A DNA stretch of 64,000 nucleotides from Bacillus halotolerans (lineage in GTDB: Bacteria; Bacillota; Bacilli; Bacillales; Bacillaceae): assembly GCF_001517105.1 (NCBI RefSeq), contig NZ_LPVF01000009.1:241742-305741 (forward strand), written 5' to 3'. A model generated the notes under the pieces. The model saw only the letters and a program-made list of their open reading frames with translations, did no database searches and had not been told where the DNA came from. Made by a program: the position numbers and the translations under genes. Below are positions 42,395 through 53,201 of this stretch, piece after piece; within the stretch, counting starts at the first letter, position 1; each line of letters opens with the position of its first letter.

Positions 42395-42691
42395 CTACCT
42401 CAGTAGTTCTTCCAATGCTTCCTGACCTTCTTCACTGCCCAGCCAATTAGACGTTTTAAATGACTCAACAGTTGCATAGTTCATAAATTCTCCAATTTTC
42501 ACTGATAAAATATCCCTTGTCAGTTCATAGATGTGCAGCTCCGATTTCTTTTTCCACTTCTTGTTTTTTAAGTATGACCACAAACTATCGAGCTCAACAT
42601 CAGCATATCCCAGAATCTTAAACTCTTCCAGTTTGCTGTAAAGAAACGGCCTTACGTGGTCTTTATACAGATCGGCTGGATGCTTATCCAC
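42395..42691 (-). CDS. comN: ComN, post-transcriptional regulator of comE
   Basis: A 98-aa helical protein (YrzD). It starts at GTG 42691 with AAAGGAG about 10 nt upstream; another GTG at 42700 lies too close to that site. The conserved KNKKWKKKSELHIYELTRDILSV segment is basic. In B. subtilis ComN promotes accumulation of the comE transcript and binds DivIVA. It is divergent from spoVB. Confidence 0.88.
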   Translation of the reverse strand: MDKHPADLYKDHVRPFLYSKLEEFKILGYADVELDSLWSYLKNKKWKKKSELHIYELTRDILSVKIGEFMNYATVESFKTSNWLGSEEGQEALEELLR

Positions 42692-42806
42692 GAATTCCAC
42701 GCTCCTTTTTTATTGTTTTTCAAGAAGACTTGTCATGCTTGGACGATATATACGCATATCTTTATTGTATATGATTCCAGGTAGTTTGAGAAGGCAGGGG
42801 GTAAAA

Positions 42807-44363
42807 ATGGCGAAACAGACGTTTTTAAAGGGCACTCTTATCCTTATCGCAGCAGGGATGGTCACAAGAATGCTCGGCTTTGTCAACCGGGTGGTCATCG
42901 CCCGTTTTATCGGTGAAGAAGGGGTAGGGCTCTATATGATGGCGGCTCCTACCTTTTTCTTAGCCACTACATTAACTCAATTCGGTCTTCCCGTCGCGAT
43001 CAGTAAGCTTGTCGCTGAAGCCAGCGCACGCGGAGATCATCAAAAAACGAAAAATATTTTAGTCATGTCTCTTACCATCACTGGGATTCTCAGCCTGATT
43101 TTCACACCGCTGTTTTTATTTTTCGCTCCGATAATGGCGGAAACCATGCTGACAGATCAGAGGACGCTGTACCCCCTCTTGGCCATTACTCCGGTCGTGC
43201 CGATTATCGCCATATCCAGTGTGCTGAGAGGGTATTTTCAAGGAAAACAAAATATGAACCCGCTTGCCGTTTCACAAGTCCTAGAACAGGTCGTCCGCAT
43301 TTCTCTCGTGGCTGTATGTACGACGATTTTTCTCCCTTACGGAATTGAATATGCCGCAGCGGGAGCCATGCTTTCTTCAGTTGCAGGAGAGCTGGCATCA
43401 CTCGTTTATTTATTCATTTGTTTCAAATTCAAAAAGACAATGAAAATCAGAAAACATTTTTTTCAATCGATTAAAAATGGAAAAGAAACTTTATCTCAAT
43501 TAATGAGCGTCTCACTTCCTACAACCGGCAGCCGTTTTATCGGCAACCTGTCTTGGTTTTTTGAACCCATTGTTGTCGCGCAAAGCCTTGCAATTGCCGG
43601 AGTGGCGACAGTTGCGGCTACAAAGCAATACGGGGAACTGACCGGCTTTGCCATGACGCTGCTGACTCTGCCCAGCTTTATTACATATTCTTTGTCGACC
43701 GCGCTTGTTCCTGCGATAAGTGAAGGAATGGAACAGAAAAAACTTCAGGTGGTTGAATACCGATTGGAGCAGGCCATGAGGCTGTGCCTGCTTAGCGGGG
43801 GCATTTCAGTTGTGATTTTATATGTATTTGCGGATGAGCTGATGAGCGTGATGTATGGGTCCTCAGGCGCAGCTGTGTTTATAAAAGTCATGGCTCCGTT
43901 TTTTCTGCTTTATTATTTTCAGGGTCCGCTTCAGGCTGTGCTGCAGGCGCTCAATTTGGCAGGTGCTGCAATGATGAACAGCTTGATCGGAGCCCTTGTA
44001 AAAACAGGCCTTATTTTCGTCCTTGCCACGAGACCGTCTCTCGGCATCATGGGTGCTGCATTAGCGATTGTAACGGGCATGGTGCTCGTCACCCTTTTGC
44101 ATGCAGCGACAGTGAGCAAAGTGCTGCCGATCAGCATCAAAATAAAAGAGTACGTGCTCTGCTTTGCGGTTATTTTTATATGCGGGTTCCTCAGCTCTGC
44201 TGTCAAACAATATGTGACCTTTGGAGAGTCGGAGGCTGTGAATGTTGCCGGATGGATTGCGATAAGCGCTGTTTTCTATATCATCTTGCTGCTCGTTTTC
44301 CGTTTAATCAAAAAAGATGAGCTTCGCCGCATCCCTATTATCGGACGCCTGATCGTCCGCTGA
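42807..44363 (+). CDS. spoVB: SpoVB, spore peptidoglycan precursor flippase
   Basis: A 518-aa MOP-superfamily transporter with about 14 membrane helices. It starts MAKQTFLKGTLILIAAGMVTRMLGF and has the LSVLRGYFQG-like loop of MurJ/Amj-type polysaccharide flippases. It is needed for spore cortex synthesis. I chose ATG 42807 because CAGGGGG precedes it; in-frame starts further upstream lack a ribosome binding site. The gene ends 3 bp from yrbG with no hairpin between them. Confidence 0.93.
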   Translation: MAKQTFLKGTLILIAAGMVTRMLGFVNRVVIARFIGEEGVGLYMMAAPTFFLATTLTQFGLPVAISKLVAEASARGDHQKTKNILVMSLTITGILSLIFTPLFLFFAPIMAETMLTDQRTLYPLLAITPVVPIIAISSVLRGYFQGKQNMNPLAVSQVLEQVVRISLVAVCTTIFLPYGIEYAAAGAMLSSVAGELASLVYLFICFKFKKTMKIRKHFFQSIKNGKETLSQLMSVSLPTTGSRFIGNLSWFFEPIVVAQSLAIAGVATVAATKQYGELTGFAMTLLTLPSFITYSLSTALVPAISEGMEQKKLQVVEYRLEQAMRLCLLSGGISVVILYVFADELMSVMYGSSGAAVFIKVMAPFFLLYYFQGPLQAVLQALNLAGAAMMNSLIGALVKTGLIFVLATRPSLGIMGAALAIVTGMVLVTLLHAATVSKVLPISIKIKEYVLCFAVIFICGFLSSAVKQYVTFGESEAVNVAGWIAISAVFYIILLLVFRLIKKDELRRIPIIGRLIVR

Positions 44364-44366
44364 AAA

Positions 44367-45023
44367 TCAGGTGCGGTGCCCATCTTTTTCATCAATAAAA
44401 AATTCGCCGTCAGTAAACGAACAAAATGATATAGCTGAAGGATTCGTATATCCCTGTTTTAATAAATTCTCCTCAAGCCACTGGTTATCTTTGCCGATCC
44501 GAGCCAGGTTCTCAGTTTGAATGTCACCGTCAATGATAAGCGGCATCTCCAGCTGTCTATGTTCATCATTGTTTTGTTTTTTTACGACAGTCAGTTTGCC
44601 TGACGGCTCTAATATAGCAAATGATACATCAGCCACTCTGTCGATATTATTTTCTCTTAGCTGAACCATCAAATCATCAAAATTATAACGCTGTGATTTC
44701 ATGGCGTTTTCGTCAATTTTTCCGTATTTAATGATAATGGTGGGCTTGCCGTCAAGAAGCTGACGTACGTTCCGGTTTTTTAAGGATATGTATGCAAACG
44801 TCACTTGGATCATCATTAGCACAAGCATTGGCAAAATGGTATGAAACAGATGGTCCTCTACGTTTTCTATGGCCAGGACAGCAATTTCTGCCATCATGAT
44901 AAAGACAACGAGATCTAATATACTAAGCTCTCCGATCTCCCGCTTGCCCATGAAACGAAAAATAATCAGGATCACAAAATATAATACGACTGTGCGAAAC
45001 GTTATAGTAAGAAGCTCTTCCAT
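44367..45023 (-). CDS. yrbG: YrbG, DUF421 membrane protein
   Basis: A 218-aa protein with three N-terminal membrane helices (about 4-80) containing [24 protein letters not shown]. Two soluble DUF421/YetF-like domains with the [15 protein letters not shown] motif follow. YetF-type proteins act in spores with 2Duf and SpoVA, but the role of YrbG is unknown. ATG 45023 lies 6 nt after GGAGG. It is convergent with spoVB. Confidence 0.85.
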   Translation of the reverse strand: MEELLTITFRTVVLYFVILIIFRFMGKREIGELSILDLVVFIMMAEIAVLAIENVEDHLFHTILPMLVLMMIQVTFAYISLKNRNVRQLLDGKPTIIIKYGKIDENAMKSQRYNFDDLMVQLRENNIDRVADVSFAILEPSGKLTVVKKQNNDEHRQLEMPLIIDGDIQTENLARIGKDNQWLEENLLKQGYTNPSAISFCSFTDGEFFIDEKDGHRT

Positions 45024-45219
45024 CATGCACCTCCAACTCATCATAGCATGCAACAAAACATACGATTTATGTAAGAAAAAGTGATCGTATTTCATAAAGC
45101 TTTTACGTCTAATTCACGGAACGAGGGAATACATTTTTACAAAGACGAGCCATCAGCATGTCTGAGGCTTTGTTTAAAAAGTACAGAAGCCTTTATAGAT
45201 AGGCAGGGAGGAGAAATTC

Positions 45220-45602
45220 ATGGAGGAAACGAAACAAGTTGGAAAAGGCATACTCTACGGCTTAATCGCTATTTTTTCAGCCATGCTCCTAACGAGTTTA
45301 GCCGTTTCACTTTTACTGACAGCAACCTCGCTTGAAGAATCATCATTCAACTGGCTGATCACCGCCGTATCATTTCTTTATTTATCGGCGGATTCATATC
45401 TGGCGGGAAAGGGAAGGAAAGAGGATGGCTGATTGGGGCATTGACTGCTTTAAGCTTTTCCTTGATTATTTTACTGTTTCAATATCTGGGATTCGGAAAA
45501 ACATTTACAGCAGAACAGCTGCTCTTCCATCTTGGCTTTTTAGGCGTATGTATGCTTGGCGGCATTTTCGGAGTGAATTTGAGAGGAAGCAGATCTTCCT
45601 AA
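45220..45602 (+). pseudogene. yrzE: YrzE, TIGR04086 membrane protein with a broken frame
   Basis: A small four-helix membrane protein. The first 53 codons (MEETKQVGKGILYGLIAIFSAM...ITAVSFL) are good. Read straight, the frame then runs into an unrelated tail and stops at 45432. Reading one base back at 45376-45384 restores LFIGGFISGGKGKERGWLIGALTALSF and the rest of the family pattern to a stop at 45600-45602, 127 aa in all. The site is a T-rich stretch (CTTTATTTATC), so the likely event is loss of one T. It contains no good slippery heptamer. GGAGG precedes the ATG. Function unknown. Confidence 0.82.
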
Positions 45603-45603
45603 T

Positions 45604-45634
45604 AAAAAAGAGCGGGGGTTACCCGCTCTTTTTT
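45604..45634. terminator. Bidirectional terminator between yrzE and yajC
   Basis: A stem AAAAAGAGCGGG/CCCGCTCTTTTT with a 5-nt loop lies between convergent genes. Confidence 0.9.
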
Positions 45635-45659
45635 GTTTGCTATGTATGAACTCCTGCTG

Positions 45660-45926
45660 TTATTCAGCAGCAGAAGTTTCTCTGATCGCGCGGCGGTCGA
45701 AAGTAAGACGTGTGTTATCACCAGTCTTAATGACGACTTTGCTTTCGTCGATAGAGTCAACTGTACCGTGCAATCCACCGATTGTCACGACTGAATCGCC
45801 TTTTTTCAGTTCCTCCTGCATTCGACGCACAGCTTTTTGCTGCTTCTGCTGCGGACGGATCAGCAAGAAATAAAGAACCGCAAACATTAAAATAATAGGA
45901 ACTAATGTACCTAAAGTACCTGTCAT
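45660..45926 (-). CDS. yajC: YajC, preprotein translocase accessory subunit
   Basis: An 88-aa protein (YrbF) with one N-terminal membrane helix (about 5-24), the RPQQKQQK basic turn, and a cytoplasmic KGDSVVTIGGLHGTV beta domain. It associates with SecDF. ATG 45926 follows AAAGGGGGG. It ends the queA-tgt-yajC cluster, an order conserved in many bacteria. Confidence 0.95.
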   Translation of the reverse strand: MTGTLGTLVPIILMFAVLYFLLIRPQQKQQKAVRRMQEELKKGDSVVTIGGLHGTVDSIDESKVVIKTGDNTRLTFDRRAIRETSAAE

Positions 45927-45973
45927 CTTTTTCCCCCCTTTCTGAAACAAACTTGCCATTATGGCTTTTTATA

Positions 45974-47122
<1,149 letters not shown>

Positions 47123-47145
47123 TTATGAGGCCTCCTGTTCTCAAT

Positions 47146-48174
47146 TTATATAATCAGCATTGCGTCGCCGAAGCTGAAGAAACGGTATTCTTCTTCAACC
47201 GCATGGTTATACGCACGCAGGACATTTTCTCTGCCTGCAAGCGCACTGACCAACATAATCAATGATGATTTCGGCAAATGAAAGTTTGTAATCATTCCGT
47301 CAATGGCTTTGAATTCATAGCCCGGATAAATAAAAATAGATGTCCATCCGCTTGATGCTTTAAATCGCCCATCATGTTCACCGGCAATCGTTTCAAGCGT
47401 GCGGGTTGAGGTCGTGCCGACAGAAACAATCCGTCCTCCCTTTTCCCTTACGCTGTTTAAAGCCGCGGCCGTTTCTTCTGACATTTGATAAAACTCTGCA
47501 TGCATATTATGCTCTTCCACTTCATCGGCACTGACCGGACGAAACGTTCCGAGACCAACATGCAGTGTGATGAACTCAATCTGAACACCTTTGTCCTTCA
47601 GCTGCTCTAAAATGTCTTCTGTGAAATGAAGTCCGGCTGTAGGCGCAGCGGCAGATCCGATTTCTTTTGAAAACACCGTTTGGTAGCGCTCTCTGTCATC
47701 AAGCTGTTCCTTAATATATGGCGGAAGCGGCATTTCTCCGAGTGATTCCAGCACCTCGTAAAAAATACCGTCATATTGGAACTCAACTTTTCTGCCGCCA
47801 TGCTCCAGCTCTTCCGTGCAGACAGCTTTTAATCTTCCGTCTCCAAAAGTTACAACGGTTCCTTTTTTTACCCGTTTTGCCGGTTTGACGAGCGTTTCCC
47901 ACCTGTCACCGGCTTCTTGTTTCAGCAAAAGCAGTTCTACTTTTGCCCCCGTATCCTCTTTTGTTCCGAATAACCGGGCAGGCAAAACGCGGGTATTGTT
48001 CAGCACGAGACAATCCCCTTCTTTAAAGAAACTGATAATCTGTTTAAACGAGCTGTCTGTCAGCTCTCCTGTATGTTTATCAAGCACCATCAGCCTTGAA
48101 GCGTCACGCTGTTCCAATGGCACCTGTGCAATTAAACGTTCCGGAAGTTCAAAATCAAATAAATCAACTTTCAT
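47146..48174 (-). CDS. queA: S-adenosylmethionine:tRNA ribosyltransferase-isomerase QueA
   Basis: A 342-aa enzyme that adds the cyclopentene ring to preQ1-tRNA to form epoxyqueuosine. The N-terminus [27 protein letters not shown], the [10 protein letters not shown] core and the [15 protein letters not shown] motif are all family hallmarks. It lies between yrzS and tgt and acts right after Tgt in the pathway. Confidence 0.97.
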   Translation of the reverse strand: MKVDLFDFELPERLIAQVPLEQRDASRLMVLDKHTGELTDSSFKQIISFFKEGDCLVLNNTRVLPARLFGTKEDTGAKVELLLLKQEAGDRWETLVKPAKRVKKGTVVTFGDGRLKAVCTEELEHGGRKVEFQYDGIFYEVLESLGEMPLPPYIKEQLDDRERYQTVFSKEIGSAAAPTAGLHFTEDILEQLKDKGVQIEFITLHVGLGTFRPVSADEVEEHNMHAEFYQMSEETAAALNSVREKGGRIVSVGTTSTRTLETIAGEHDGRFKASSGWTSIFIYPGYEFKAIDGMITNFHLPKSSLIMLVSALAGRENVLRAYNHAVEEEYRFFSFGDAMLII

Positions 48175-48200
48175 AATTTCACCTTTATTCTAGTCTTTTG

Positions 48201-48401
48201 TTATTTCATTCTGCCGAAAAGATTAAGCAAGATTGATAATACCACACTTATGATAATACAAGTGACAACCGGGAAGAAAAACGTCACATTTCCTTTTTTC
48301 ACAAAAATATCTCCCGGCATCTTGCCGACAAAATGCAAAACCGCTCCGATAATAAGCAAAACAGCACCAAGAATCATAATGATCTTAGGAAATTCAGTCA
48401 T
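48201..48401 (-). CDS. yrzS: YrzS, small DUF2905 membrane protein
   Basis: A 66-aa protein of two membrane helices (about 5-25 and 40-62) joined by the conserved [19 protein letters not shown] loop of DUF2905. ATG 48401 lies behind TGGAGG, inside the end of ruvB (8-bp overlap), so translation may be coupled. The function is unknown. Confidence 0.85.
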   Translation of the reverse strand: MTEFPKIIMILGAVLLIIGAVLHFVGKMPGDIFVKKGNVTFFFPVVTCIIISVVLSILLNLFGRMK

Positions 48402-49398
48402 ATCGGGGAGCCTCCATTTGAAAATGATGATAAACGGCCGGTGTGACGATCCTTCCCCGCGGCGTTCTCTGGATAAAACCGATTTGCAGAAGATACGGTT
48501 CGTACACATCTTCAATCGTATGCGGTTCTTCGCCGATCGTTGCTGAAATCGTATCAAGCCCCACCGGACCGCCGTTAAATTTTTCGATCATTCCCATCAG
48601 CAGCTTGTGATCAATGTGATCCAAGCCAAGACGGTCGACTTGAAGCCGCTCCAAAGCGTCCTGAGAAATCTCTTCTGTAATCCGGCTGTCACCTAACACC
48701 TGTGCAAAATCCCGGACCCTTCTCAGCAGCCGGTTGGCCACCCGCGGCGTTCCTCTTGATCTTCTGGCAATCTCAAGCGCTGACGGCTGATCAATTTCAA
48801 CCTCAAACACATCAGCCGTTCTCGCAACAATATCAGCAAGCTCTTCTTGTGTATAATATTCAAGCCGCGACATGACCCCGAATCGATCTCTTAACGGCGC
48901 CGTCAAAAGCCCTACTCTTGTCGTGGCGCCGACCAGTGTAAAAGGCGGAAGATCAAGACGGACTGAACGGGCAGAAGGCCCTTTTCCAATGACAATATCA
49001 AGACAAAAATCTTCCATTGCCGGATATAGCACCTCTTCAATCGATCTGTGCAGCCTATGTATCTCATCGATAAATAATACATCTCCCGGCTCAAGCGCCG
49101 TTAAGATCGCAGCCAAATCACCCGGCCTTTCAATCGCAGGTCCCGAAGTCGTCCGCAACTCCACTCCCATTTCGTTGGCAACAATGGAAGCAAGCGTCGT
49201 TTTTCCAAGCCCTGGCGGACCGTATAAAAGAACATGATCAAGCGTTTCCTGTCTCATTTTTGCGGCATCTATAAAAACACGCAAATTCTCTTTTACCTTA
49301 TGCTGCCCGATGTATTGAACCAGGCGCTGAGGCCTCAGGCTTTGCTCTATCACTGATTCATGGTTGTCTGCTTCACTTGAGACGAGCCGTTCATCCAT
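48394..49398 (-). CDS. ruvB: Holliday junction branch migration ATPase RuvB
   Basis: A 334-aa AAA+ motor that drives branch migration with RuvA. Walker A is GPPGLGKTT, Walker B is LFIDEIHR, sensor 1 is GATTRVG, and the C-terminal winged helix ends [22 protein letters not shown] 49398 follows AAGGTGA. It lies 10 bp after ruvA and overlaps yrzS. Confidence 0.98.
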   Translation of the reverse strand: MDERLVSSEADNHESVIEQSLRPQRLVQYIGQHKVKENLRVFIDAAKMRQETLDHVLLYGPPGLGKTTLASIVANEMGVELRTTSGPAIERPGDLAAILTALEPGDVLFIDEIHRLHRSIEEVLYPAMEDFCLDIVIGKGPSARSVRLDLPPFTLVGATTRVGLLTAPLRDRFGVMSRLEYYTQEELADIVARTADVFEVEIDQPSALEIARRSRGTPRVANRLLRRVRDFAQVLGDSRITEEISQDALERLQVDRLGLDHIDHKLLMGMIEKFNGGPVGLDTISATIGEEPHTIEDVYEPYLLQIGFIQRTPRGRIVTPAVYHHFQMEAPRYD

Positions 49399-49408
49399 GA
49401 ACATCACC

Positions 49409-50014
49409 TTACTTCAATAGTTTTTGTAATGCTTTTTTTACGTACTGGTCTGTTGTCAGACCAATATCCTCTTTTAAGTGAGGAAGTACCTTTTTGATTT
49501 CTTTTTCGGCATAACCAAGTACCCTGAGAGCCTCGAGTGCTTCTTCAAGCGCCGTTTCTGCCGTTTGTTTTTCAAGTCTTTCTTCATGATTGAACAGAGT
49601 TTCAATCATTTCAGGCACGACGTCAGCCAGCTTTCCTTTTAAATCAAGGATAATCTGGCGGGCAGTTTTTTTGCCGACACCCGGAAACTTGACTAAAAAG
49701 GCTTCATCTTCATTTTCAATTGCTTGAATGACCGCTCCCGGGTCACCTGATCCCAAAATGGCGAGTGCCCCTTTTGGACCGATTCCGGTCACATTTAACA
49801 GCTTTGTAAAGAGCGCTTTTTCCTCCCTTGTTGAAAAGCCGTATAGTAAAAACGCATCTTCTCTTACATGATGGTACGTAAAAATGGTTTCTTGACTTCT
49901 CTCCTTATATATAAACGGATTTGGCGTAAAAATCTGATAGCCGATGCCGCCGTTTTCTATCACAATATATTGGGGAGATACATAATCAATCGTCCCTTTA
50001 ACAAATTCGATCAC
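49409..50014 (-). CDS. ruvA: Holliday junction DNA-binding protein RuvA
   Basis: A 201-aa protein that binds four-way junctions as a tetramer and loads RuvB. An N-terminal OB-fold (1-63), two helix-hairpin-helix motifs ([16 protein letters not shown] and [17 protein letters not shown]) and a C-terminal RuvB-binding domain ([17 protein letters not shown]) are in order. It begins the ruvAB-yrzS-queA-tgt-yajC run. Confidence 0.97.
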   Translation of the reverse strand: MIEFVKGTIDYVSPQYIVIENGGIGYQIFTPNPFIYKERSQETIFTYHHVREDAFLLYGFSTREEKALFTKLLNVTGIGPKGALAILGSGDPGAVIQAIENEDEAFLVKFPGVGKKTARQIILDLKGKLADVVPEMIETLFNHEERLEKQTAETALEEALEALRVLGYAEKEIKKVLPHLKEDIGLTTDQYVKKALQKLLK

Positions 50015-50112
50015 GAAAATTCACCTCTTTGACTGTTCTTCATTGTACCATAAAAACAGCCAAAGGCTTAAAGAAAAGTTAACATATGTTCGCTTCTCAT
50101 TCATTGTTCCAC

Positions 50113-50139
50113 GAAAAAAAAGACATGAGCACATGTCTT
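50113..50139 (-). terminator. bofC terminator
   Basis: A stem AAGACATG/CATGTCTT with a 4-nt loop and a run of eight U on the minus strand lies just after bofC. Confidence 0.85.
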
Positions 50140-50152
50140 CAATCAGCAATGG

Positions 50153-50662
50153 TCACCCGCTGTACGTCTTGATATGTTCTATGACATCTTCAAACTCCGC
50201 TTTCGTCCGAAACGGAATGCCTTTTTCGAGATTTTTTTGCATATGGCTCTCCAGTCTTTCTAAGTCAATTTGAAAAAAAGATTGAATCGGTTCAGAATCC
50301 GACTCCGGCCGTCCATGAAAGGTGGAAATTACTCCGCTGTCAGAAACGCCGATATAACCATTCACCTTGCTGAGCGGAGAAATATCGTCCACCTGCTTCC
50401 GAAATAGAACGTACCCATTTTTATGTTCGACAAGCGTCCATCCCGCATAATCCGCCCAAAAGTCATCCATGGACAGCACCTTTTCACGCTTATGCTCGAT
50501 GCTGACCTCTCCATCCAAATACACTTTTTCCAGCTGCACATGCACCTGCAGCGGTTCATAGTGCTCCACTTCCGACCCTGACGCGCGGGGAGCGCCCATT
50601 AGAAAAGCTGCGGCTGAGCATAAAATCCCCAGCAACAGATACGCAGTGCTAAATCGTTTCAC
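50153..50662 (-). CDS. bofC: BofC, forespore regulator of sigma-K checkpoint
   Basis: A 169-aa exported protein with a signal peptide (about 1-29, AAAFLMGAPRASG). It is made in the forespore and acts in the intermembrane space to hold back SpoIVB signalling, and so sigma-K activation. The start is GTG 50662 with GAGG 8 nt upstream. That GAGG lies in the 3' arm of an inverted repeat whose other arm follows the csbX stop. It lies 47 bp after csbX. Confidence 0.92.
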   Translation of the reverse strand: MKRFSTAYLLLGILCSAAAFLMGAPRASGSEVEHYEPLQVHVQLEKVYLDGEVSIEHKREKVLSMDDFWADYAGWTLVEHKNGYVLFRKQVDDISPLSKVNGYIGVSDSGVISTFHGRPESDSEPIQSFFQIDLERLESHMQKNLEKGIPFRTKAEFEDVIEHIKTYSG

Positions 50663-50670
50663 CCTTTACA

Positions 50671-50709
50671 CCTCTTTGCACACGTTTATGACTAGTCTGA
50701 CCAAAGAGG
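50671..50709 (-). repeat. Inverted repeat enclosing the bofC ribosome binding site
   Basis: The 8-bp arms CCTCTTTG (50702-50709) and CAAAGAGG (50671-50678), read on the minus strand, are separated by 23 nt. The second arm contains the GAGG of the bofC ribosome binding site. A transcript running on from csbX could fold and hide it. Confidence 0.5.
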
Positions 50710-52017
50710 CTACTGCTTAACCGTTTCCTCAAAATTTGTTTGCACATTTTTCCTGACAAGCTGTTCCTCTGGATACATATCGGCGTGCCGTTCTGAAATC
50801 GTCAGAAATTGTGTCATGAAAGCACTGAGAAAATATAATGCCGCAAAAATCCATATCACGCCGCCTGCGCCGAGCGGGCCGATAAAAAGGCTCACGATGC
50901 CGGGAGCAATAAAAGCGCACAGACCCGATCCCAGATTTAACACAGACATGGCAGCACCTTTGTTATCAGGCGCAAGCGTCGGCAAAAGCGCGCTTAATGG
51001 AACATATCCGGCCAGTGCCGCACCGTAGCAGCAGGCAATGATCATCAGCACCCAGTACTGATGCCCAATCAATTGCGGCGTGTAATAGAGCGCCAGTGTG
51101 AAAATGCCGCAGCCGACTCCGCCAAACCACATGACAGTATTGCGCCAGCCCAGTTTATCTCCGACCGCGCCGAAAATGATGTTAAATACAATGTTGACAA
51201 AAAACAGCGTCCCCCAGATTTGCAGCCATTCTGAAACAGAATAGCCGTAACGCGCCAAATAGGTCGGAAGAAATATGGCAAATCCGAATTGTCCGAGAGC
51301 ATTAATTGTCTTGACTACGCCGCCGATGCCGACTTTAGGATTTTCAAACATAATTGTAAACGCCTTCGACAGCTCTTTCCATTTCGGCTGATCTTGTTTA
51401 TGTGCAGGCATAAATTTATCTTTATTAAAAAACAGTGCGAGAACTCCGCCTGCTGCCACAAATAGTAAAGCGCTCCAAAGCGTATTAATTTCTCCAATCG
51501 CCGGAACCGCATAGCTCGAATAAAACGGTCCAAGCACGTTCAGGCCGCACGTAAACATAAACCAAAACCAGCCGACGGCTTTACCAAGGATTTGCTGAGA
51601 GGTGCTGTATGATACCCATACAAGAAACGAGTATGCAAACAGCGGGTACCCCAAGCCCCTGAGCGCGTAGCTGCCCAAGAGAGCCGGATAGTACATATGA
51701 GGAATCGCCCAGCCGATAAAAGCAACCGAACCGAGGATAAAAGCAAGTAAACCGACCGTCATCGTCTTTCTTGGCCCCCAAGTCTGGACAAAGGTTCCTG
51801 ATAGCCAAGCCGAAATCGTGACAGCAATGCCATACACCGTAAACAGCGAAGCAGATTGCTGCATACTGAGACCGTGATCAACAAGAAAAGGAGACAGCCA
51901 TCCTTGCTCAAGTCCGTCTCCAACCATAAAGATGACCACACCAATATAACCCCAAAGCATGTGAGAAGGGATTCCGATTTTGTTTAAACCATTTCCTTTA
52001 GCATGTGCTGTATTCAT
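50710..52017 (-). CDS. csbX: CsbX, MFS transporter (sigma-B regulon)
   Basis: A 435-aa major-facilitator permease with twelve helices. It contains the family loop between helices 2 and 3 (GTFVQTWGPRKTMTVGLL) and GDKLGWRNTVMWFG in the second half. It has been annotated as an alpha-ketoglutarate-type permease; the substrate is unproven. ATG 52017 follows GGCGGTGG. It has a sigma-B type promoter and leads into bofC. Confidence 0.9.
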   Translation of the reverse strand: MNTAHAKGNGLNKIGIPSHMLWGYIGVVIFMVGDGLEQGWLSPFLVDHGLSMQQSASLFTVYGIAVTISAWLSGTFVQTWGPRKTMTVGLLAFILGSVAFIGWAIPHMYYPALLGSYALRGLGYPLFAYSFLVWVSYSTSQQILGKAVGWFWFMFTCGLNVLGPFYSSYAVPAIGEINTLWSALLFVAAGGVLALFFNKDKFMPAHKQDQPKWKELSKAFTIMFENPKVGIGGVVKTINALGQFGFAIFLPTYLARYGYSVSEWLQIWGTLFFVNIVFNIIFGAVGDKLGWRNTVMWFGGVGCGIFTLALYYTPQLIGHQYWVLMIIACCYGAALAGYVPLSALLPTLAPDNKGAAMSVLNLGSGLCAFIAPGIVSLFIGPLGAGGVIWIFAALYFLSAFMTQFLTISERHADMYPEEQLVRKNVQTNFEETVKQ

Positions 52018-52059
52018 GATTTCCACCGCCTACTTTTATAAAGTATCAATGGAATGTAT

Positions 52060-52085
52060 ATACCCAAGCTTGCTGTATTGTAATC
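52060..52085 (-). promoter_or_regulatory. Sigma-B promoter of csbX
   Basis: GATTAC (52080-52085), 14 nt, GGGTAT (52060-52065) on the minus strand. The -10 is a perfect sigma-B box with correct spacing, and the -35 is weaker. Known sigma-B control of csbX supports it. Confidence 0.55.
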
Positions 52086-52099
52086 CCTTTATCTGAATA

Positions 52100-53125
52100 T
52101 TAAAAAACAATTTTCTCAGTATGTTCAATGCTGACAGGCATGCCTAAAGCGAGCGACTGCTGAGCCGCCCTTGCTATTCGTTCCGCCTGAAAGCCGTCAT
52201 CGCCGGTGCAGGCAGTCTCCCGATCGGTTTTGATCGCATCTGCAAACTGAAGAATCTCTTCTGTATAGGCTTCCTTATAGCGTTCAAGAAAAAAGAAATG
52301 CGGTTTATCCTTCATGACAAAGTCAGCCGTTGACACTTCTACCGTCGTCGGCCTGCTGTTGTCCGCTGCTGCCGAGCCTTTCGTGCCGAAAACCTCGACC
52401 CGCTGGTCATATCCGTACACAGCTTGACGGCTGTTGTCTATCACACCCATGGCACCGTTTGCAAATGTCAAGGTAATGACAGCCGTATCAATGTCCCCCA
52501 GCTCTGCAAAGGACGGATTCACCAAAGCCGCTCCTTTTGCATACACTTCCGTCACTTCACTTCCCATGATGTATCTCGCCATATCAAAATCGTGAATCGA
52601 CATATCGATAAATAAGCCGCCTGATGTGCGGACATAATCCACATTTGGGGGTTCAGGGTCCCGTGACGTAATTTTTAATAAATGAGGCGTGCCGATTTCA
52701 CCATTTGAGACAATGGTTTTGATTTTCTTAAAATGAGGGTCGAAACGGCGGTTAAATCCGACTTGCAGCTTAACCCCATGTTTCCGCACGGCCGCAAGTG
52801 CCTCCTTCGTTTCATCGGGAGAAAAACTGATTGGTTTTTCACAAAAAATATGTTTTTTCGCCTCAGCCGCTTCTCTGATGATTTGCGCATGTGTGTTTGT
52901 TGGCGAACAGATAAATACAGCGTCAATATCAGGATCAAGTAATAAATCTCTATAGTCAGCGGTTATGTATTCAATGTGGTGACTGGCGGCCCAATCCTGC
53001 AAACAGCTTGCAGAAATATAAGAAACCGCTTTTATTTTGATATGAGGAATCCGATGTATATTTTGAACATGAAGTTTGCCGATGCGCCCTGCACCGATCA
53101 TTCCTGTCACCATCTGTTTCGTCAT
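52100..53125 (-). CDS. yrbE: YrbE, Gfo/Idh/MocA-family oxidoreductase
   Basis: A 341-aa NAD(P)-dependent dehydrogenase of the inositol 2-dehydrogenase type. The Rossmann motif GMIGAGRIGKLH is at residues 9-20, the EKPISFS motif supplies the catalytic lysine, and DMSIHDFDMARY carries the catalytic histidine. The substrate is likely a polyol such as an inositol isomer, but this is not shown. A good promoter with an overlapping cre-like element suggests carbon catabolite control. Confidence 0.9.
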   Translation of the reverse strand: MTKQMVTGMIGAGRIGKLHVQNIHRIPHIKIKAVSYISASCLQDWAASHHIEYITADYRDLLLDPDIDAVFICSPTNTHAQIIREAAEAKKHIFCEKPISFSPDETKEALAAVRKHGVKLQVGFNRRFDPHFKKIKTIVSNGEIGTPHLLKITSRDPEPPNVDYVRTSGGLFIDMSIHDFDMARYIMGSEVTEVYAKGAALVNPSFAELGDIDTAVITLTFANGAMGVIDNSRQAVYGYDQRVEVFGTKGSAAADNSRPTTVEVSTADFVMKDKPHFFFLERYKEAYTEEILQFADAIKTDRETACTGDDGFQAERIARAAQQSLALGMPVSIEHTEKIVF

Positions 53126-53148
53126 AGCGTGTTCCCCCTTGATAGTTT

Positions 53149-53163
53149 ACGAAAGCGCTTTAT
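53149..53163 (-). promoter_or_regulatory. Second cre-like element downstream of the yrbE promoter
   Basis: ACGAAAGCGCTTTAT has the palindromic AAAGCGCTTT core of catabolite-response elements. It lies between the yrbE promoter and gene. Confidence 0.3.
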
Positions 53164-53172
53164 TTAAAATTA

Positions 53173-53201
53173 ATAGTATCCCATTTGTAAGCGCTTTTCA
53201 A
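53173..53201 (-). promoter_or_regulatory. Sigma-A promoter of yrbE
   Basis: TTGAAA (53196-53201), 17 nt, TACTAT (53173-53178) on the minus strand, about 48 bp before the yrbE start. Confidence 0.6.
53185..53201 (-). promoter_or_regulatory. cre-like element over the yrbE -35 box
   Basis: TTGTAAGCGCTTTTCAA resembles a catabolite-response element with one extra T between the half-sites. It covers the -35 box, where CcpA binding would repress. Confidence 0.4.

Noticed and set aside
45425-45649. A 74-codon frame beginning near the end of the first yrzE half
   Set aside because: It is a third frame; the true YrzE continuation is in another frame and ends at 45602.
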